Positions 36,744 to 46,603 of a stretch of 64,000 nt of DNA are shown here, piece after piece. Every line of letters begins with the position of its first letter. The stretch's first letter is position 1. The notes beneath the pieces are model-generated. The model ran no database searches. It saw only the letters and a list, made by a program, of their open reading frames with translations, and was not told the DNA's origin. Position numbers and translations under genes: made by a program. The stretch comes from Kangiellaceae bacterium (GTDB lineage Bacteria; Pseudomonadota; Gammaproteobacteria; Enterobacterales; Kangiellaceae): contig JAPHTP010000048.1 in assembly GCA_026196875.1 (NCBI GenBank), positions 1-64,000 of the forward strand, read 5' to 3'.

Positions 36744-37472
36744 GACATTCCCCGGTAATATTTATAAAACAAATGTTATTAGTATTATAATGACACTTAA
36801 AGTGAATCTTGAAATGATCCGTTAATAAGCACTCTGTCTAAATTTTTAATGTTCACAATTGAATCGTGTTTTAGTCAACTTTCTTGTATATCTAAAGGAT
36901 TGAAATTGCTAATTGGTGTCTAGCATCCATACTTTGCGGCAAGTTATCGACTTCCGGATAATTGCATACTCGGGCAAATTAGATCAAGTCTAAAATATGG
37001 CCATCCAGGTTCAGAGCCTTTTATTGTAACTTAGTCGCAATGCTAAACACTATGATCTTAATTTCATCTATAGGGTAAAAGCTCTCTATCGTTTGCTGTA
37101 CTGGAATTTGATTTCAACGATTGCTTTGTTCTTCTTGGAGAAAAACTTTCGATATTCAAGTTTATTCACTCCACAAGCGGTTTTACTTCTGCCAAAGTAA
37201 ACATAAATAATCATAAACTGGTGACGTGGAATTGGCAGAAAGCTATGGGCTCAGCAACCCCATGAATATCAGAATTCCTATAATCTCTTCTTTATAATTT
37301 GCCTCCACCATAGTCAAAAGTTTGAGACAAATCAGGTTACAAATATAAAGATTGGCAGTTTTTACAGATATTGAGTTTAATAAGTTGTTTTTAAAATTAA
37401 ATTTGCAAATGGTCGAATAGCTCTATCTCAGCTAAAATGGCTGTATTGACTATCAATTTGAAACTAGGCCTT
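36744..37472. other. Long intergenic stretch
   Basis: This stretch is about 730 bases. The left end is the divergent promoter region of the lipoprotein/S9 operon. On the minus strand a 22-codon frame (MVEANYKEEIIGILIFMGLL, near 37250-37310) and a frame ending in KTACGVNKLEYRKFFSKKNK (near 37120-37215) look faintly protein-like and may be remains of one small gene. No sure ORF exists. Confidence 0.35.
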
Positions 37473-39044
37473 ATGCCAAGACTTTTTCACGATACGCTCT
37501 ACAATTCGGCTCAATCAAATAAAGACGTTCCTGCTCTTTTGCACAAAGATAAGAGTTTAAGCTATGCGGAACTAGTCCGTAAGTCTGAGGCTATGGCAAC
37601 TCAACTTGTCGAGCATGGATTATCGAGAAGTGGCCGAGTCGCTATCTATCTACCAAAGCAGTTTGAAGCTGTTATTAGTTTTTACGCAACTTCAATTAGT
37701 GGTGGCGCTTTTGTTCCGGTCAATCCGTTGCTTAAGGGACCTCAAGTTGCCTTTATCTTGCAAAATTGCGATGTGGAAATATTGGTAATTTCACTCAGCC
37801 GGTACAAACAGATCCAACCTGAGCTTGATCAAATCAGTTCTATTAAAGCGATCATTTTAACCGACTGTAATTTAGAGCAGATACCTGCAAATTGCCTGTG
37901 CTGGAATGAACTAGTGAAGAAACCGTATAAAACTTCTCATTACTCGGTAATTGGCAACGACATTGCGGCAATCCTCTATACATCCGGCAGCACCGGAAAC
38001 CCTAAAGGAGTCGTATTATCACACGCCAATTTGGTCGCAGGAGCCAAGAGCGTTAGCGAATATTTAGAAAACCATACCGACGATCGATTGTTGGCGGTAT
38101 TACCCTTTAGTTTTGATTACGGTTTATCCCAATTGACCACGGCTTTCCTGTCAGGAGGCAGTGTTGTGCTGATGGAATATTTGTTTCCTAGAGATGTCAT
38201 CAAAGCGGTCGCTAAATATCAGATCACCGGTCTGGCAGCCGTCCCCCCATTATGGGTTCAGTTGGCAGAGTTAGAATGGCCACTGGAAGCTAAACAGAAC
38301 CTGCGTTACTTCACTAATAGTGGTGGCGCGATGCCTCAAGCAACCTTAGCAAAGCTGATGGAGCAGCTTCCTTCATCCTCTCCTTACCTCATGTACGGAT
38401 TAACCGAAGCTTTTAGAAGTACCTATCTCGATCCCCGACAAATTAAAAATCGCCCGACTTCCATGGGCAAAGCCATTCCGGATGCCGAAATATTGGTCAT
38501 TAATGGGCATGGCGAAGAGTGTCAACCAGGAGAAGAAGGAGAATTAGTACACAGAGGTCCACATGTAGCACTCGGCTACTGGAATTCACCAGAAAAAACC
38601 GCCGAGCGATTTAAGCCATTGCCAACTCAGTTAAGTGACGGGCTCACCCCAGAACTAGCTGTTTGGTCAGGTGACACGGTAAAAAAGGACGAAGAAGGTT
38701 ACTTATATTTTGTCGGACGCAAAGACGATATGATCAAATCCAGCGGCTATCGAATTAGCCCATCGGAAATAGAGGATATCGTTTACAAATATGAAAGTGT
38801 GAGTGAAATTTCAGCTATCGGTATCCCCCACCCTACTTTGGGGCAAGCGGTCGTACTTGTAATTAAGCCGGACGCAGATGAATTTGACGAAAAAGCATTG
38901 CTCAATTACTGCCAAAAACAATTACCTAACTTTATGCAGCCTAAGGCGATAAGGCTTAAGGCAGCCCTGCCAAGAAACCCAAACGGTAAAATTAATCGTA
39001 AGGCGCTTGTTGAAGAATATGGCAATCTTTTCAACCAACAATGA
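37473..39044 (+). CDS. AMP-forming acyl-CoA ligase, exosortase-A-associated type
   Basis: The protein of 523 residues is an adenylate-forming ligase: ATP loop YTSGSTGNPKG, MYGLTEAFRSTYL, hinge region YFVGRKDDMIKSSGYRI and the catalytic lysine in NPNGKINRK near the end. It activates a carboxylic acid as an acyl-AMP and joins it to CoA or a carrier protein. The start MPRLFHDTLYNSA and the next gene match the pair found in exosortase-A exopolysaccharide clusters. ATG 37473 is used. ATG 37437 has no ribosome-binding site. The real acid is not known. The gene is 67 bases from the decarboxylase. Confidence 0.88.
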   Translation: MPRLFHDTLYNSAQSNKDVPALLHKDKSLSYAELVRKSEAMATQLVEHGLSRSGRVAIYLPKQFEAVISFYATSISGGAFVPVNPLLKGPQVAFILQNCDVEILVISLSRYKQIQPELDQISSIKAIILTDCNLEQIPANCLCWNELVKKPYKTSHYSVIGNDIAAILYTSGSTGNPKGVVLSHANLVAGAKSVSEYLENHTDDRLLAVLPFSFDYGLSQLTTAFLSGGSVVLMEYLFPRDVIKAVAKYQITGLAAVPPLWVQLAELEWPLEAKQNLRYFTNSGGAMPQATLAKLMEQLPSSSPYLMYGLTEAFRSTYLDPRQIKNRPTSMGKAIPDAEILVINGHGEECQPGEEGELVHRGPHVALGYWNSPEKTAERFKPLPTQLSDGLTPELAVWSGDTVKKDEEGYLYFVGRKDDMIKSSGYRISPSEIEDIVYKYESVSEISAIGIPHPTLGQAVVLVIKPDADEFDEKALLNYCQKQLPNFMQPKAIRLKAALPRNPNGKINRKALVEEYGNLFNQQ

Positions 39045-39111
39045 TAATCTGACTTATAGCCAAGTTTGCATTAAAATACTAACAAGCAACGTATTTTCGT
39101 AGGTTTCACCC

Positions 39112-40350
39112 TTGAATCAAAAAGCCAAACCAGTACACGCTCCAATGAGTCAATTTCAAACCAATGGTGAGCAGCTTTTGGTTAATGGCCATCCATTAAA
39201 CTTGCTGCAATACCAGGCTGGTCAGACGCCATTTTATGCCTACGATCGAAGTGTAATTCACCAAAAGGTTGAAGCGCTGAAACACTATATGCCTGACGAG
39301 CTAAAGCTTCATTATGCAATCAAGGCCAACCCAATGGCTGCAGTTGTCAATTATATGGCGTCATTGGTCGATGGTTTAGATGTAGCCAGTGGCAATGAAC
39401 TCAGAGTTGCACTTAACACAGGGATGGATGGCCATTTAATTAGTTTTGCAGGTCCAGGCAAGCAGCGTAGAGAACTCGAGATGGCGGTAGCCTCTCAAAC
39501 TACGGTGAATGTTGAGTCATTGAATGAGCTAAAACTTCTGCGCGATATCAGCGATCAAATTGGTATACGTGCTCGTGTTGCCATAAGGGTCAATCCAGAT
39601 TTTGAATTAAGGGGCTCCGGTATGAAAATGGGCGGAGGTTCGCAGCAGTTCGGGATTGACGCTGAACTCGTCCCACAAGCACTCACGCTCATTTCGGATT
39701 ATGGGTTGCACTACCGTGGACTACACATTTTTACCGGTTCGCAAAATTTAAATCCAGATGCCGTAATTTCCACCCATAAAGGAATTTTTGAACTGGCGGA
39801 TAGATTACAGGAATCAGCAAAAAGTGAATTGGAGTCACTCAACATTGGTGGCGGCCTGGGAATACCTTATTTTCCTGGCGAAAAAACTATCGAGCTGGCA
39901 CCTATTGGTGAACATCTAAGCGATGTAATGACTCATTTTTCGAAGACTCATACCAAAACAGAGATCGCTATGGAGTTAGGTCGTTTTTTGGTCGGCGATT
40001 CGGGCATTTACGTTTCAAAAGTAATTGATATTAAAGAAAGTAGAGGGTCTAAATTCGCAATAATTGATGGAGGACTGCACCATCACCTCGCGGCTTCTGG
40101 AAATTTCGGCCAAGTAATTCGTAAGAATTACCCCGTAGCAGTAGGCAACAAAATGCATCAAGAAGCAACTGAGTCTGTACAGGTCGTAGGCCCGCTATGT
40201 ACTCCTCTTGATCTATTGGCCAACAAATATGAATTACCTGCATTGGAAATTGGCGATCTAATTGTTATCTATCAATCCGGAGCCTATGGCTTCAGTGCTA
40301 GCCCTAGAGATTTTTTAAGTCATCCACACCCGGTTGAAATTTTAGTTTAA
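39112..40350 (+). CDS. PLP-dependent decarboxylase, exosortase-A-associated type
   Basis: The 412-residue fold-III enzyme is related to diaminopimelate and ornithine decarboxylases. It has the PLP lysine in LHYAIKANPM, SFAGPGK, HIFTGSQNL, the phosphate loop NIGGGLGIPYFPGE, and an end QSGAYGFSASPRDFLSHPHP typical of the exosortase-A subgroup. It decarboxylates an amino acid, possibly making an amine for the product of the neighbouring ligase. The start TTG 39112 follows AGG eight bases upstream. ATG 39145 has none. No exosortase, PEP-CTERM protein or glycosyltransferase lies near it. Confidence 0.9.
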   Translation: MNQKAKPVHAPMSQFQTNGEQLLVNGHPLNLLQYQAGQTPFYAYDRSVIHQKVEALKHYMPDELKLHYAIKANPMAAVVNYMASLVDGLDVASGNELRVALNTGMDGHLISFAGPGKQRRELEMAVASQTTVNVESLNELKLLRDISDQIGIRARVAIRVNPDFELRGSGMKMGGGSQQFGIDAELVPQALTLISDYGLHYRGLHIFTGSQNLNPDAVISTHKGIFELADRLQESAKSELESLNIGGGLGIPYFPGEKTIELAPIGEHLSDVMTHFSKTHTKTEIAMELGRFLVGDSGIYVSKVIDIKESRGSKFAIIDGGLHHHLAASGNFGQVIRKNYPVAVGNKMHQEATESVQVVGPLCTPLDLLANKYELPALEIGDLIVIYQSGAYGFSASPRDFLSHPHPVEILV

Positions 40351-40776
40351 AACTAAAACCCCGCTGATCTTCGATAAAGCCCCACCACCACTGCACATTT
40401 CTTGCCCAGCAAGACAAGCGAAGCGCAGTTTATTTGGAATGATCAAACCAGACTGGTCACGTCTAGTGTGGCAAGATTTTGGACTAAACAGTGACTCGTG
40501 AGGAAAGATTAACGAGCCCTAATCAAACTGACATATTCTTTTGTCCAGATTGCGCTACCCTTAAATAGAACCTTTTTTGATACAAGGCATCTAATATCTC
40601 AGGTAAAACAGTGAGTTAAGCGCAACCCCTTATAATTCAAGGGCTCTAGTCACACCTTAAAACATCGGCATTAAGAAACTAGCTAGTTGCCTTCAGATTG
40701 CTTAAAATATGCGCCATTTTGTACGGTAGGGTGTCTATAGTAAGAAAACAACTGCCGATTAATTGAAGAGTTTATT
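40351..40776. other. Intergenic before plsB
   Basis: This stretch of 426 bases has no convincing ORF on either strand. It should hold the plsB promoter. GAAGAG just before 40777 supports the TTG start. Confidence 0.5.
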
Positions 40777-43257
40777 TTGCTAAACCAATTATATCAAAAA
40801 ATCGTCTCTGTTCCGTTGAAGTTGCTAGTCAGTAGTCGCTTGCTACCGGAAGACCCTATCAAAGATCTCGAAATAGATACTGGACAACCTATCTATTACG
40901 TATTGCAGCGCCGGTCAACCAGCAGTTTTTTGATGCTCAAAGAAAAAGCCAGGAAACTTAAGCTACCGGAGCCCAAAATAATTAAAGGTACTCCGCCCCA
41001 AATTGCGAACGGCTCAGTATTATTTCTGCAAAATAAAAATCTATTTGGTATGGGTGGCAAGCCAGTAGAAAAGTATCAACGCTTACTAAACCAGCTCTTT
41101 CAAGAGCAAAAGAACAACCCTGAGAAAGACTTTCAGTTAATTCCTGTCTCAATTTATTGGGGCCGAAATCCCGGTAAAGAGAATTCTTTACTTAGATTAC
41201 TTTTTACTGACACCGAAAGTGCGACCCCTTTTAGAAAGTTCTTTTTGTTTTTGCTTCAGGGTCGAAACTCTTTCGTTCGTATCGCTAAACCGGTTGATGT
41301 TCGGCAGGCGATTGATTCCGATCTTACTGACCCAGCTTTGGTAACTAAGATTACTCGAACATTACGTGTTCATTTTCATCGCCACCGTCGCGCAGCAATG
41401 GGCCCCTTAATTTCTAGTAGACGTAATTTGATCGCCAACTTGACCGTTAGCGATAATGTAAAAAAAGCGATCGAACGAGAAGCAAAAACCAAAAATATAT
41501 CCAATGCCAAAGCAAAAAAATTAGCAGAAAAGTACGCTTACGAAATAGCGTCTGCTTACTCCTATAAGACTGTGCGTGTTCTAGAATCCGCGTTAACCCA
41601 TTTATGGAATAAAATTTACGACGGTGTTGAAGTCCAAAATGTGGAAATGGTCCGCGAATTGGCCACTACTCATGAGATAGTCTATTTACCCTGCCACAGA
41701 AGCCATATCGACTACTTACTATTATCTTATACCCTTTACCACGAAGGATTGGTACCTCCGCACATCGCAGCAGGGATCAATCTGAACTTCTGGCCAGCCG
41801 GACCAATTTTGAGACGTGGTGGCGCGTTCTTTTTACGCCGAAGCTTTGGCGGTAATAAACTTTATACGGCTGTATTTAATGAATATATTTTTCAATTGAT
41901 GGACCGTGGTATTCCTTTGGAATTCTTCCCGGAAGGCGGACGCAGTCGAACAGGAAGATTGCTTCCACCTAAGACAGGTCTGCTGGCAATGACATTACAA
42001 AGCTGTTTGCGTGGTACACGGAAACCTGTCGCTATTGTACCGGTGTACATAGGTTATGAAAGAATGTTCGAAGGAAAAAGCTACCTCAATGAGCTACGAG
42101 GCGCGGAAAAGAAAAAGGAGTCATTTGGTCAGTTACTCGGCATTCGCAAAACGTTAAAGCAAGCCTTCGGTAAGGTCTACTTGAATTTTGCTGAACCACT
42201 CTTCCTCAATGATTATCTAGATCAACACCAACCCGACTGGCATGATTACAAAGGTCAGGCGATTGCCAAACCCAATTGGTTGACTTCACAGGTAAGTGAA
42301 CTAGCCAATGAATTAATGGAGAGAATAAACTCTTCTGTCACCCTAAACTCAGTCAGTCTGGTCGCGTTAATTTTGCTATCTACCGAAAGAGTTGCGATTG
42401 GAAGAAGAGAGCTCGAAGCACAACTCGACCTGCTGCTAACCTTAGAGGGTCACTCTCCATATAGTGCACAGACATACGCACCGAATGAATCACCATCACA
42501 ATTAATAAAACAAGCTGAAAAATTGCGTACCATATTTAGCGTCGACAACCCAATGGGAGAAATAATTACTACCAATGAAAAAACGGCGGTTTTATTAACT
42601 TATTATCGTAATAATATTCTGCATATTTATATTACTTCTGCACTGATTGCTAGCTGTTTCTTAAATCACAAATCTATGGAAAAGAAGCGCCTGTCTAGTG
42701 AGTTACTTGAGTTGTTTCCAATCCTTAAAAGAGAGCTTTTTTTGCATTGGACAGAAGACGAATTTAAGCAGCACATAGAAAACAACATTAAAGTGATGGT
42801 TGACCTTGAAATGCTATCAATCAATGATGATCTACTAACACGCGCAAGTGAGTCCCAGCCTGCTTTTGACCGACTGTTTACCCACGCGCAGATTGCTCGA
42901 CCTACATTGCTACGTTACGGCATTATTTTAACAATCCTTTCAACCCAGGCGGGACGTGAAAACCTATCACGGCAAATGCTAGAGAAACGCAGTCAACAGT
43001 TAGCGCAAAGGATCGCAGCGCTATATAGCTTAAATGCTCCCGAAGCATTTGATAAGAACCTGTTCAAAAATACAGTCAGTGTATTAAGAGAAAAAGAGCT
43101 GATTAAAGTATCAGAGGATAATACCTTTGAAATTAACCCGGAACTTTCAGGTTTACATGAATCGATTCTAGAAAAAGTTAACAATAATTCTAAGCATATT
43201 ATGCAGAAGACTGCGGCCTGGGCGAATCAGTATTGGGATGAAAAGAGTTCCTCTTAG
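40777..43257 (+). CDS. plsB: Glycerol-3-phosphate 1-O-acyltransferase
   Basis: The 826-residue membrane-associated enzyme puts the first acyl chain on glycerol-3-phosphate to make lysophosphatidate. The acyltransferase blocks are in order: H307-RSHI-D312 (block I), INLNFWPAGPILRRGGAFFL, FFPEGGRSRTG (block III) and PVAIVPVYIGYE (block IV). The length agrees with E. coli PlsB. The start is TTG with GAAGAG six bases in front. The gene is alone, with about 430 bases on each side. Confidence 0.96.
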   Translation: MLNQLYQKIVSVPLKLLVSSRLLPEDPIKDLEIDTGQPIYYVLQRRSTSSFLMLKEKARKLKLPEPKIIKGTPPQIANGSVLFLQNKNLFGMGGKPVEKYQRLLNQLFQEQKNNPEKDFQLIPVSIYWGRNPGKENSLLRLLFTDTESATPFRKFFLFLLQGRNSFVRIAKPVDVRQAIDSDLTDPALVTKITRTLRVHFHRHRRAAMGPLISSRRNLIANLTVSDNVKKAIEREAKTKNISNAKAKKLAEKYAYEIASAYSYKTVRVLESALTHLWNKIYDGVEVQNVEMVRELATTHEIVYLPCHRSHIDYLLLSYTLYHEGLVPPHIAAGINLNFWPAGPILRRGGAFFLRRSFGGNKLYTAVFNEYIFQLMDRGIPLEFFPEGGRSRTGRLLPPKTGLLAMTLQSCLRGTRKPVAIVPVYIGYERMFEGKSYLNELRGAEKKKESFGQLLGIRKTLKQAFGKVYLNFAEPLFLNDYLDQHQPDWHDYKGQAIAKPNWLTSQVSELANELMERINSSVTLNSVSLVALILLSTERVAIGRRELEAQLDLLLTLEGHSPYSAQTYAPNESPSQLIKQAEKLRTIFSVDNPMGEIITTNEKTAVLLTYYRNNILHIYITSALIASCFLNHKSMEKKRLSSELLELFPILKRELFLHWTEDEFKQHIENNIKVMVDLEMLSINDDLLTRASESQPAFDRLFTHAQIARPTLLRYGIILTILSTQAGRENLSRQMLEKRSQQLAQRIAALYSLNAPEAFDKNLFKNTVSVLREKELIKVSEDNTFEINPELSGLHESILEKVNNNSKHIMQKTAAWANQYWDEKSSS

Positions 43258-43688
43258 TAGCTAAGCTTCTTGCAATATACCGGCGTTGGGTTGTATTTAG
43301 ACTTCGGGTCTATTTAGTTGGTAGTCCTGTTTATTTTTTCCTACCGCTATCGCTTGCGTGCAACTTAGTTTCTGACTATCTACATCATCCTAAAAACAAA
43401 TAAAGGAAAAGGAGATCTAAAAAACGTGCGCCCAGCGGCTATAACGAACTTGTGGAATGCATGACACATCAGATAAATCAGAGCAACTGTTTGAACTGAG
43501 TGAGTTTTGTTCTGCCCTAGGTGTCGCTCTCTAGTTGAGGCAGGCAGTAAAGGTTTGTTTAAACTTCCAAGCAGATATAAATCCATTATCTTCATCGATA
43601 GGCTTTTTTGCCTACATTTGCAACTCTTGGCAAAAGTAGGTCACATGCTGGCGATAGCGATGCGAAACAATTTAAAAGTACTAGCAAA
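43258..43688. other. Intergenic between convergent plsB and envZ-like genes
   Basis: No reliable ORF is present. The two short frames here (43380-43595 minus, 43507-43740 plus) have no ribosome-binding site or recognisable fold. Besides the hairpin at 43298-43312, a TAGGC/GCCTA hairpin with a six-T loop lies at 43599-43614. Confidence 0.5.
43298..43315 (+). terminator. Possible plsB terminator
   Basis: TAGAC and GTCTA pair around TTCGG, followed by TTT, 41 bases after the plsB stop codon. The stem is short. Confidence 0.45.
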
Positions 43689-44978
43689 TCAATATTCCAA
43701 CGGAATAGTAAATGTCGCCTCTAACCCTCCCTCTGGATGATTCTCCAAATTAATCTCGCCGCCATGCATTTCAACAATTCTGGCAACAATCGCTAGCCCC
43801 AAACCGGAACCTTTTCCGCCACGCGCTTTGTCACCTCGGGCAAATGGTTGGAACAACCGATCTTTATCTAGATCAGCGATGCCTTTACCATGATCTCTGA
43901 TACTTACGATTATTTGCTCATCGGTGCGCATTGTTTTAATGATTACGGGTGCTCTTCCATAACGGAAAGCATTTTCAATCAGATTACTAACTAACCGCTT
44001 CATGGCCATCGGTTTAAAGTCAACTTCAGGCAGATCGGTTAACTCGGCAGCCAAACCTTCATGTTGTTTTGAAGCGGCTTCTACCACTTGCTTGATCAAT
44101 TCGGCTAAATCACCTTTTTCCATCCGTTCTTCGCTTCCATAACGGACATAACCAATAAACTGATCGATAATATCGTCCATATCCTGGGTATCAGCGATAA
44201 TACCATCTTTGATCTCTTCATCTTGTTCTGACAAAAATTCAGACGCTAGCCTGACTCTGGTTATCGGAGTACGCAAGTCATGTGAAATACCGGCAAGTAG
44301 CAGGGTTCTATCTTCCTCTAACTGATACACATTCTTGGCCATTTGGTTAAATGCGGATGTTACGGCTACCAGCTCTTGAGGTCCTGATTCTTTTAGTTTT
44401 CCAGGATAATCTCCTCGCCCAATCTCACGTGCAGCAAACGCGAGTCTCTTAAGTGGACGGTGCAGTTGAATCACGAGAATCCAAGCACCAGTTAAACTCA
44501 AAAACAACAGCATGCCACTGAAGATAAACAACTCCATCGGGTTATTCCCTTCATAGTCACCAATCGGCATTCGGATCCAGAAATCAGGGTGCATCGGTTC
44601 ACTGATCCATAAATAAATCCCGTCAGAAGTTTCGACCTTAACTTCGGTATTTTCGCCAAGATAACGCACTGCTTGCTCACTGAAGCCGCGGTGATACTCT
44701 GCATTTTGCAGCCCAGCGGGTGGTTTATCTCCGGTTCGAGGGTAAAGCTCTAATTGAGTAGTCTGTGAAAAGCCTACTGCCAAGCTTTTTGGCATATAGG
44801 TTTCTTCGCCAATTTGTAACAGCTTAATTTGGTTTGAGGCTAGATACATCACGATTCGATTGTGACGATCTACAATAAAATGTTGAATAGTGAAATAGGA
44901 AATCACATGACTGATCACCAACAGAGTTGCGATCATCAAGGCATTCCGCCCAAAAAAGCTTTGTGGAAGTAGCTTCAC
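43689..44978 (-). CDS. envZ: EnvZ-like sensor histidine kinase
   Basis: The 429-residue inner-membrane kinase has a first helix at about residues 12-32, a periplasmic part (about 33-160), a second helix (about 160-178), HAMP (RPLKRLAFAAREIGRGDYPG), HisKA with the phospho-histidine in AGISHDLRTPITRVRLASEF, and HATPase with N box NLIENAFRYG and GKGSGLGLAIV. Order and motif match EnvZ, which in E. coli phosphorylates OmpR. The ompR gene, which normally precedes envZ, is not here. The upstream gene is sco, 103 bases away. So envZ is a name by similarity and the partner must be elsewhere. Confidence 0.85.
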   Translation of the reverse strand: MKLLPQSFFGRNALMIATLLVISHVISYFTIQHFIVDRHNRIVMYLASNQIKLLQIGEETYMPKSLAVGFSQTTQLELYPRTGDKPPAGLQNAEYHRGFSEQAVRYLGENTEVKVETSDGIYLWISEPMHPDFWIRMPIGDYEGNNPMELFIFSGMLLFLSLTGAWILVIQLHRPLKRLAFAAREIGRGDYPGKLKESGPQELVAVTSAFNQMAKNVYQLEEDRTLLLAGISHDLRTPITRVRLASEFLSEQDEEIKDGIIADTQDMDDIIDQFIGYVRYGSEERMEKGDLAELIKQVVEAASKQHEGLAAELTDLPEVDFKPMAMKRLVSNLIENAFRYGRAPVIIKTMRTDEQIIVSIRDHGKGIADLDKDRLFQPFARGDKARGGKGSGLGLAIVARIVEMHGGEINLENHPEGGLEATFTIPLEY

Positions 44979-45081
44979 TAATTAAACCAGTAATTACTTA
45001 TTCTCAAGAGGCTAATCATATACTGAATTGCCCATTAGATCAGCTACCAACTAGTTAGTAAATATAAATGGATTTTACTGA

Positions 45082-45696
45082 CTATTTTCCTAGTGTCGGT
45101 AACAACGAAAGCTCTTTAGCGATTGAAGATTTGTCTTTTGCGTGCATTGCTTCGCTGCTAATTATGCCGAATCGCTCACCTTTTGGGTTAACAATAAATA
45201 TTCGACCACTGTGGTCTACGGAGTAGTAATTCTCATCTTCATTGTTGATAGAATAAATACCGCCAAGCGAATATACAAGCTTATCAATTTCTTCTTTTTC
45301 TCCGGTTACCGCAACGAAATCGCTATGAAAATGTTCGATATAACCTGCTAAATGCTCAAGCGTGTCGCGCTTTGGGTCAACCGATAAAAAGATGATTTGA
45401 AACTCTTTTTGGATCTCTTGAGGAATTTGTTGATAAAACTTGGTTATTTCTGTCAGGGTAAGTGGGCACACATCGGGACAATGAGTGTAACCTATAAATA
45501 TCAAATTCCACTTTCCCTCAAAACTCTGCCGGTTAAATGAATTATCATCATGGCTCTTAATTTCAAATGAACCCAGTAGATTTTTCTTCGGATAAACGAG
45601 CAGTTGCTTAAACTCAACTGGCTTCTGGTTTTCACTACAGCCTACCATCATCGCAATCAAGATGAATATTGATAAGAATTTGAGTCTTGAGTTCAT
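45082..45696 (-). CDS. SCO1/SenC copper chaperone for cytochrome oxidase
   Basis: This is a 204-residue thioredoxin-fold protein anchored by an N-terminal signal with lipobox VGCS (about residue 20). The copper site is CPDVC in YTHCPDVCPLT, with the histidine in VDHSGRIFIVNP. Such proteins deliver copper or reduce the CuA cysteines of oxidase subunit II. It follows ctaB by 13 bases and belongs to the oxidase assembly operon. Confidence 0.94.
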   Translation of the reverse strand: MNSRLKFLSIFILIAMMVGCSENQKPVEFKQLLVYPKKNLLGSFEIKSHDDNSFNRQSFEGKWNLIFIGYTHCPDVCPLTLTEITKFYQQIPQEIQKEFQIIFLSVDPKRDTLEHLAGYIEHFHSDFVAVTGEKEEIDKLVYSLGGIYSINNEDENYYSVDHSGRIFIVNPKGERFGIISSEAMHAKDKSSIAKELSLLPTLGK

Positions 45697-45709
45697 TCAT
45701 TCGATCCTG

Positions 45710-46603
45710 TTAAGCCAATACAATTGGAAAGTTTCTGTCTACTAGCAAAGCTATAAACAGCAACATTAAGTAATAAATAGAGTATTTAAACGTGTCCATC
45801 GCAACGCGACGTTCTTCTGTACGCAATAGTTTTAGTGCATAGTATAAAAATATTAAGCCGAGAATTGTCGAAACGAACAAATAAATCAGATAAGACATAC
45901 CGGTAAAAAAAGGTAGCGCTCCAGCGAAAAGAAGTAACACCGTATAAAGCACAATATTCATTTTGGTGAATTCTATTCCATGAGTTACCGGCAGCATTGG
46001 AATGTCCGCTTTAGCATACTCGTCACGTCTGAAGATGGCGAGTGCCCAAAAGTGCGGAGGAGTCCAAACAAAAATTATCAACACCAACAGCAATGCATGA
46101 GGATGAATACTCCAATCAGCCCCGTCAACTGCAGTCCATCCAAGCAAGGGAGGAATAGCGCCGCTCAACCCACCGATAACTATATTTTGAGGTGTGGCTC
46201 GCTTTAAATACATAGTGTAAACAAACGCATACCCCACTAATCCAAGAAACGTTAATATCGCCGTCAGTAGATTTACGAACGCGATGAGTAAAATCATTGA
46301 AACTACGGAAAGAAATACGGCAAATATTATCGCGTTGCGGTCACTGATTTTCCCGGTAGCTACCGGCCTTTTAAAGGTCCGAGCCATGATGGAGTCTATA
46401 CGCTGGTCTACTACATGATTGACTACCGCAGCTCCACCAGATGCGAAACCAATTCCAATTGTTGCAATAACTAAAATATCAATTGGCACACTTTCACCTG
46501 GAGCCATATACATGCCAACGATAGCGGTCAAAAGAATTAACAGGACGACTTTGGGTTTAGTTAATTCAAGATAATCTTTCCAGGTGGTTTCGCCATTAGC
46601 CAT
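45710..46603 (-). CDS. ctaB: Protoheme IX farnesyltransferase (heme O synthase)
   Basis: The 297-residue membrane enzyme with about nine helices attaches a farnesyl group to heme B to form heme O. The prenyl-diphosphate motif NHVVDQRIDSIMART is present, as is the family loop YTMYLKRATPQNIVIGG. The gene overlaps ctaA by eight bases. Heme O is then oxidised by CtaA to heme A for the aa3-type oxidase encoded a few kilobases upstream. Confidence 0.96.
   Translation of the reverse strand: MANGETTWKDYLELTKPKVVLLILLTAIVGMYMAPGESVPIDILVIATIGIGFASGGAAVVNHVVDQRIDSIMARTFKRPVATGKISDRNAIIFAVFLSVVSMILLIAFVNLLTAILTFLGLVGYAFVYTMYLKRATPQNIVIGGLSGAIPPLLGWTAVDGADWSIHPHALLLVLIIFVWTPPHFWALAIFRRDEYAKADIPMLPVTHGIEFTKMNIVLYTVLLLFAGALPFFTGMSYLIYLFVSTILGLIFLYYALKLLRTEERRVAMDTFKYSIYYLMLLFIALLVDRNFPIVLA

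Noticed and set aside
43380-43740. Short ORFs on both strands between plsB and the envZ-like gene
   Set aside because: No ribosome-binding site and no domain. One overlaps the 3' end of the kinase gene.
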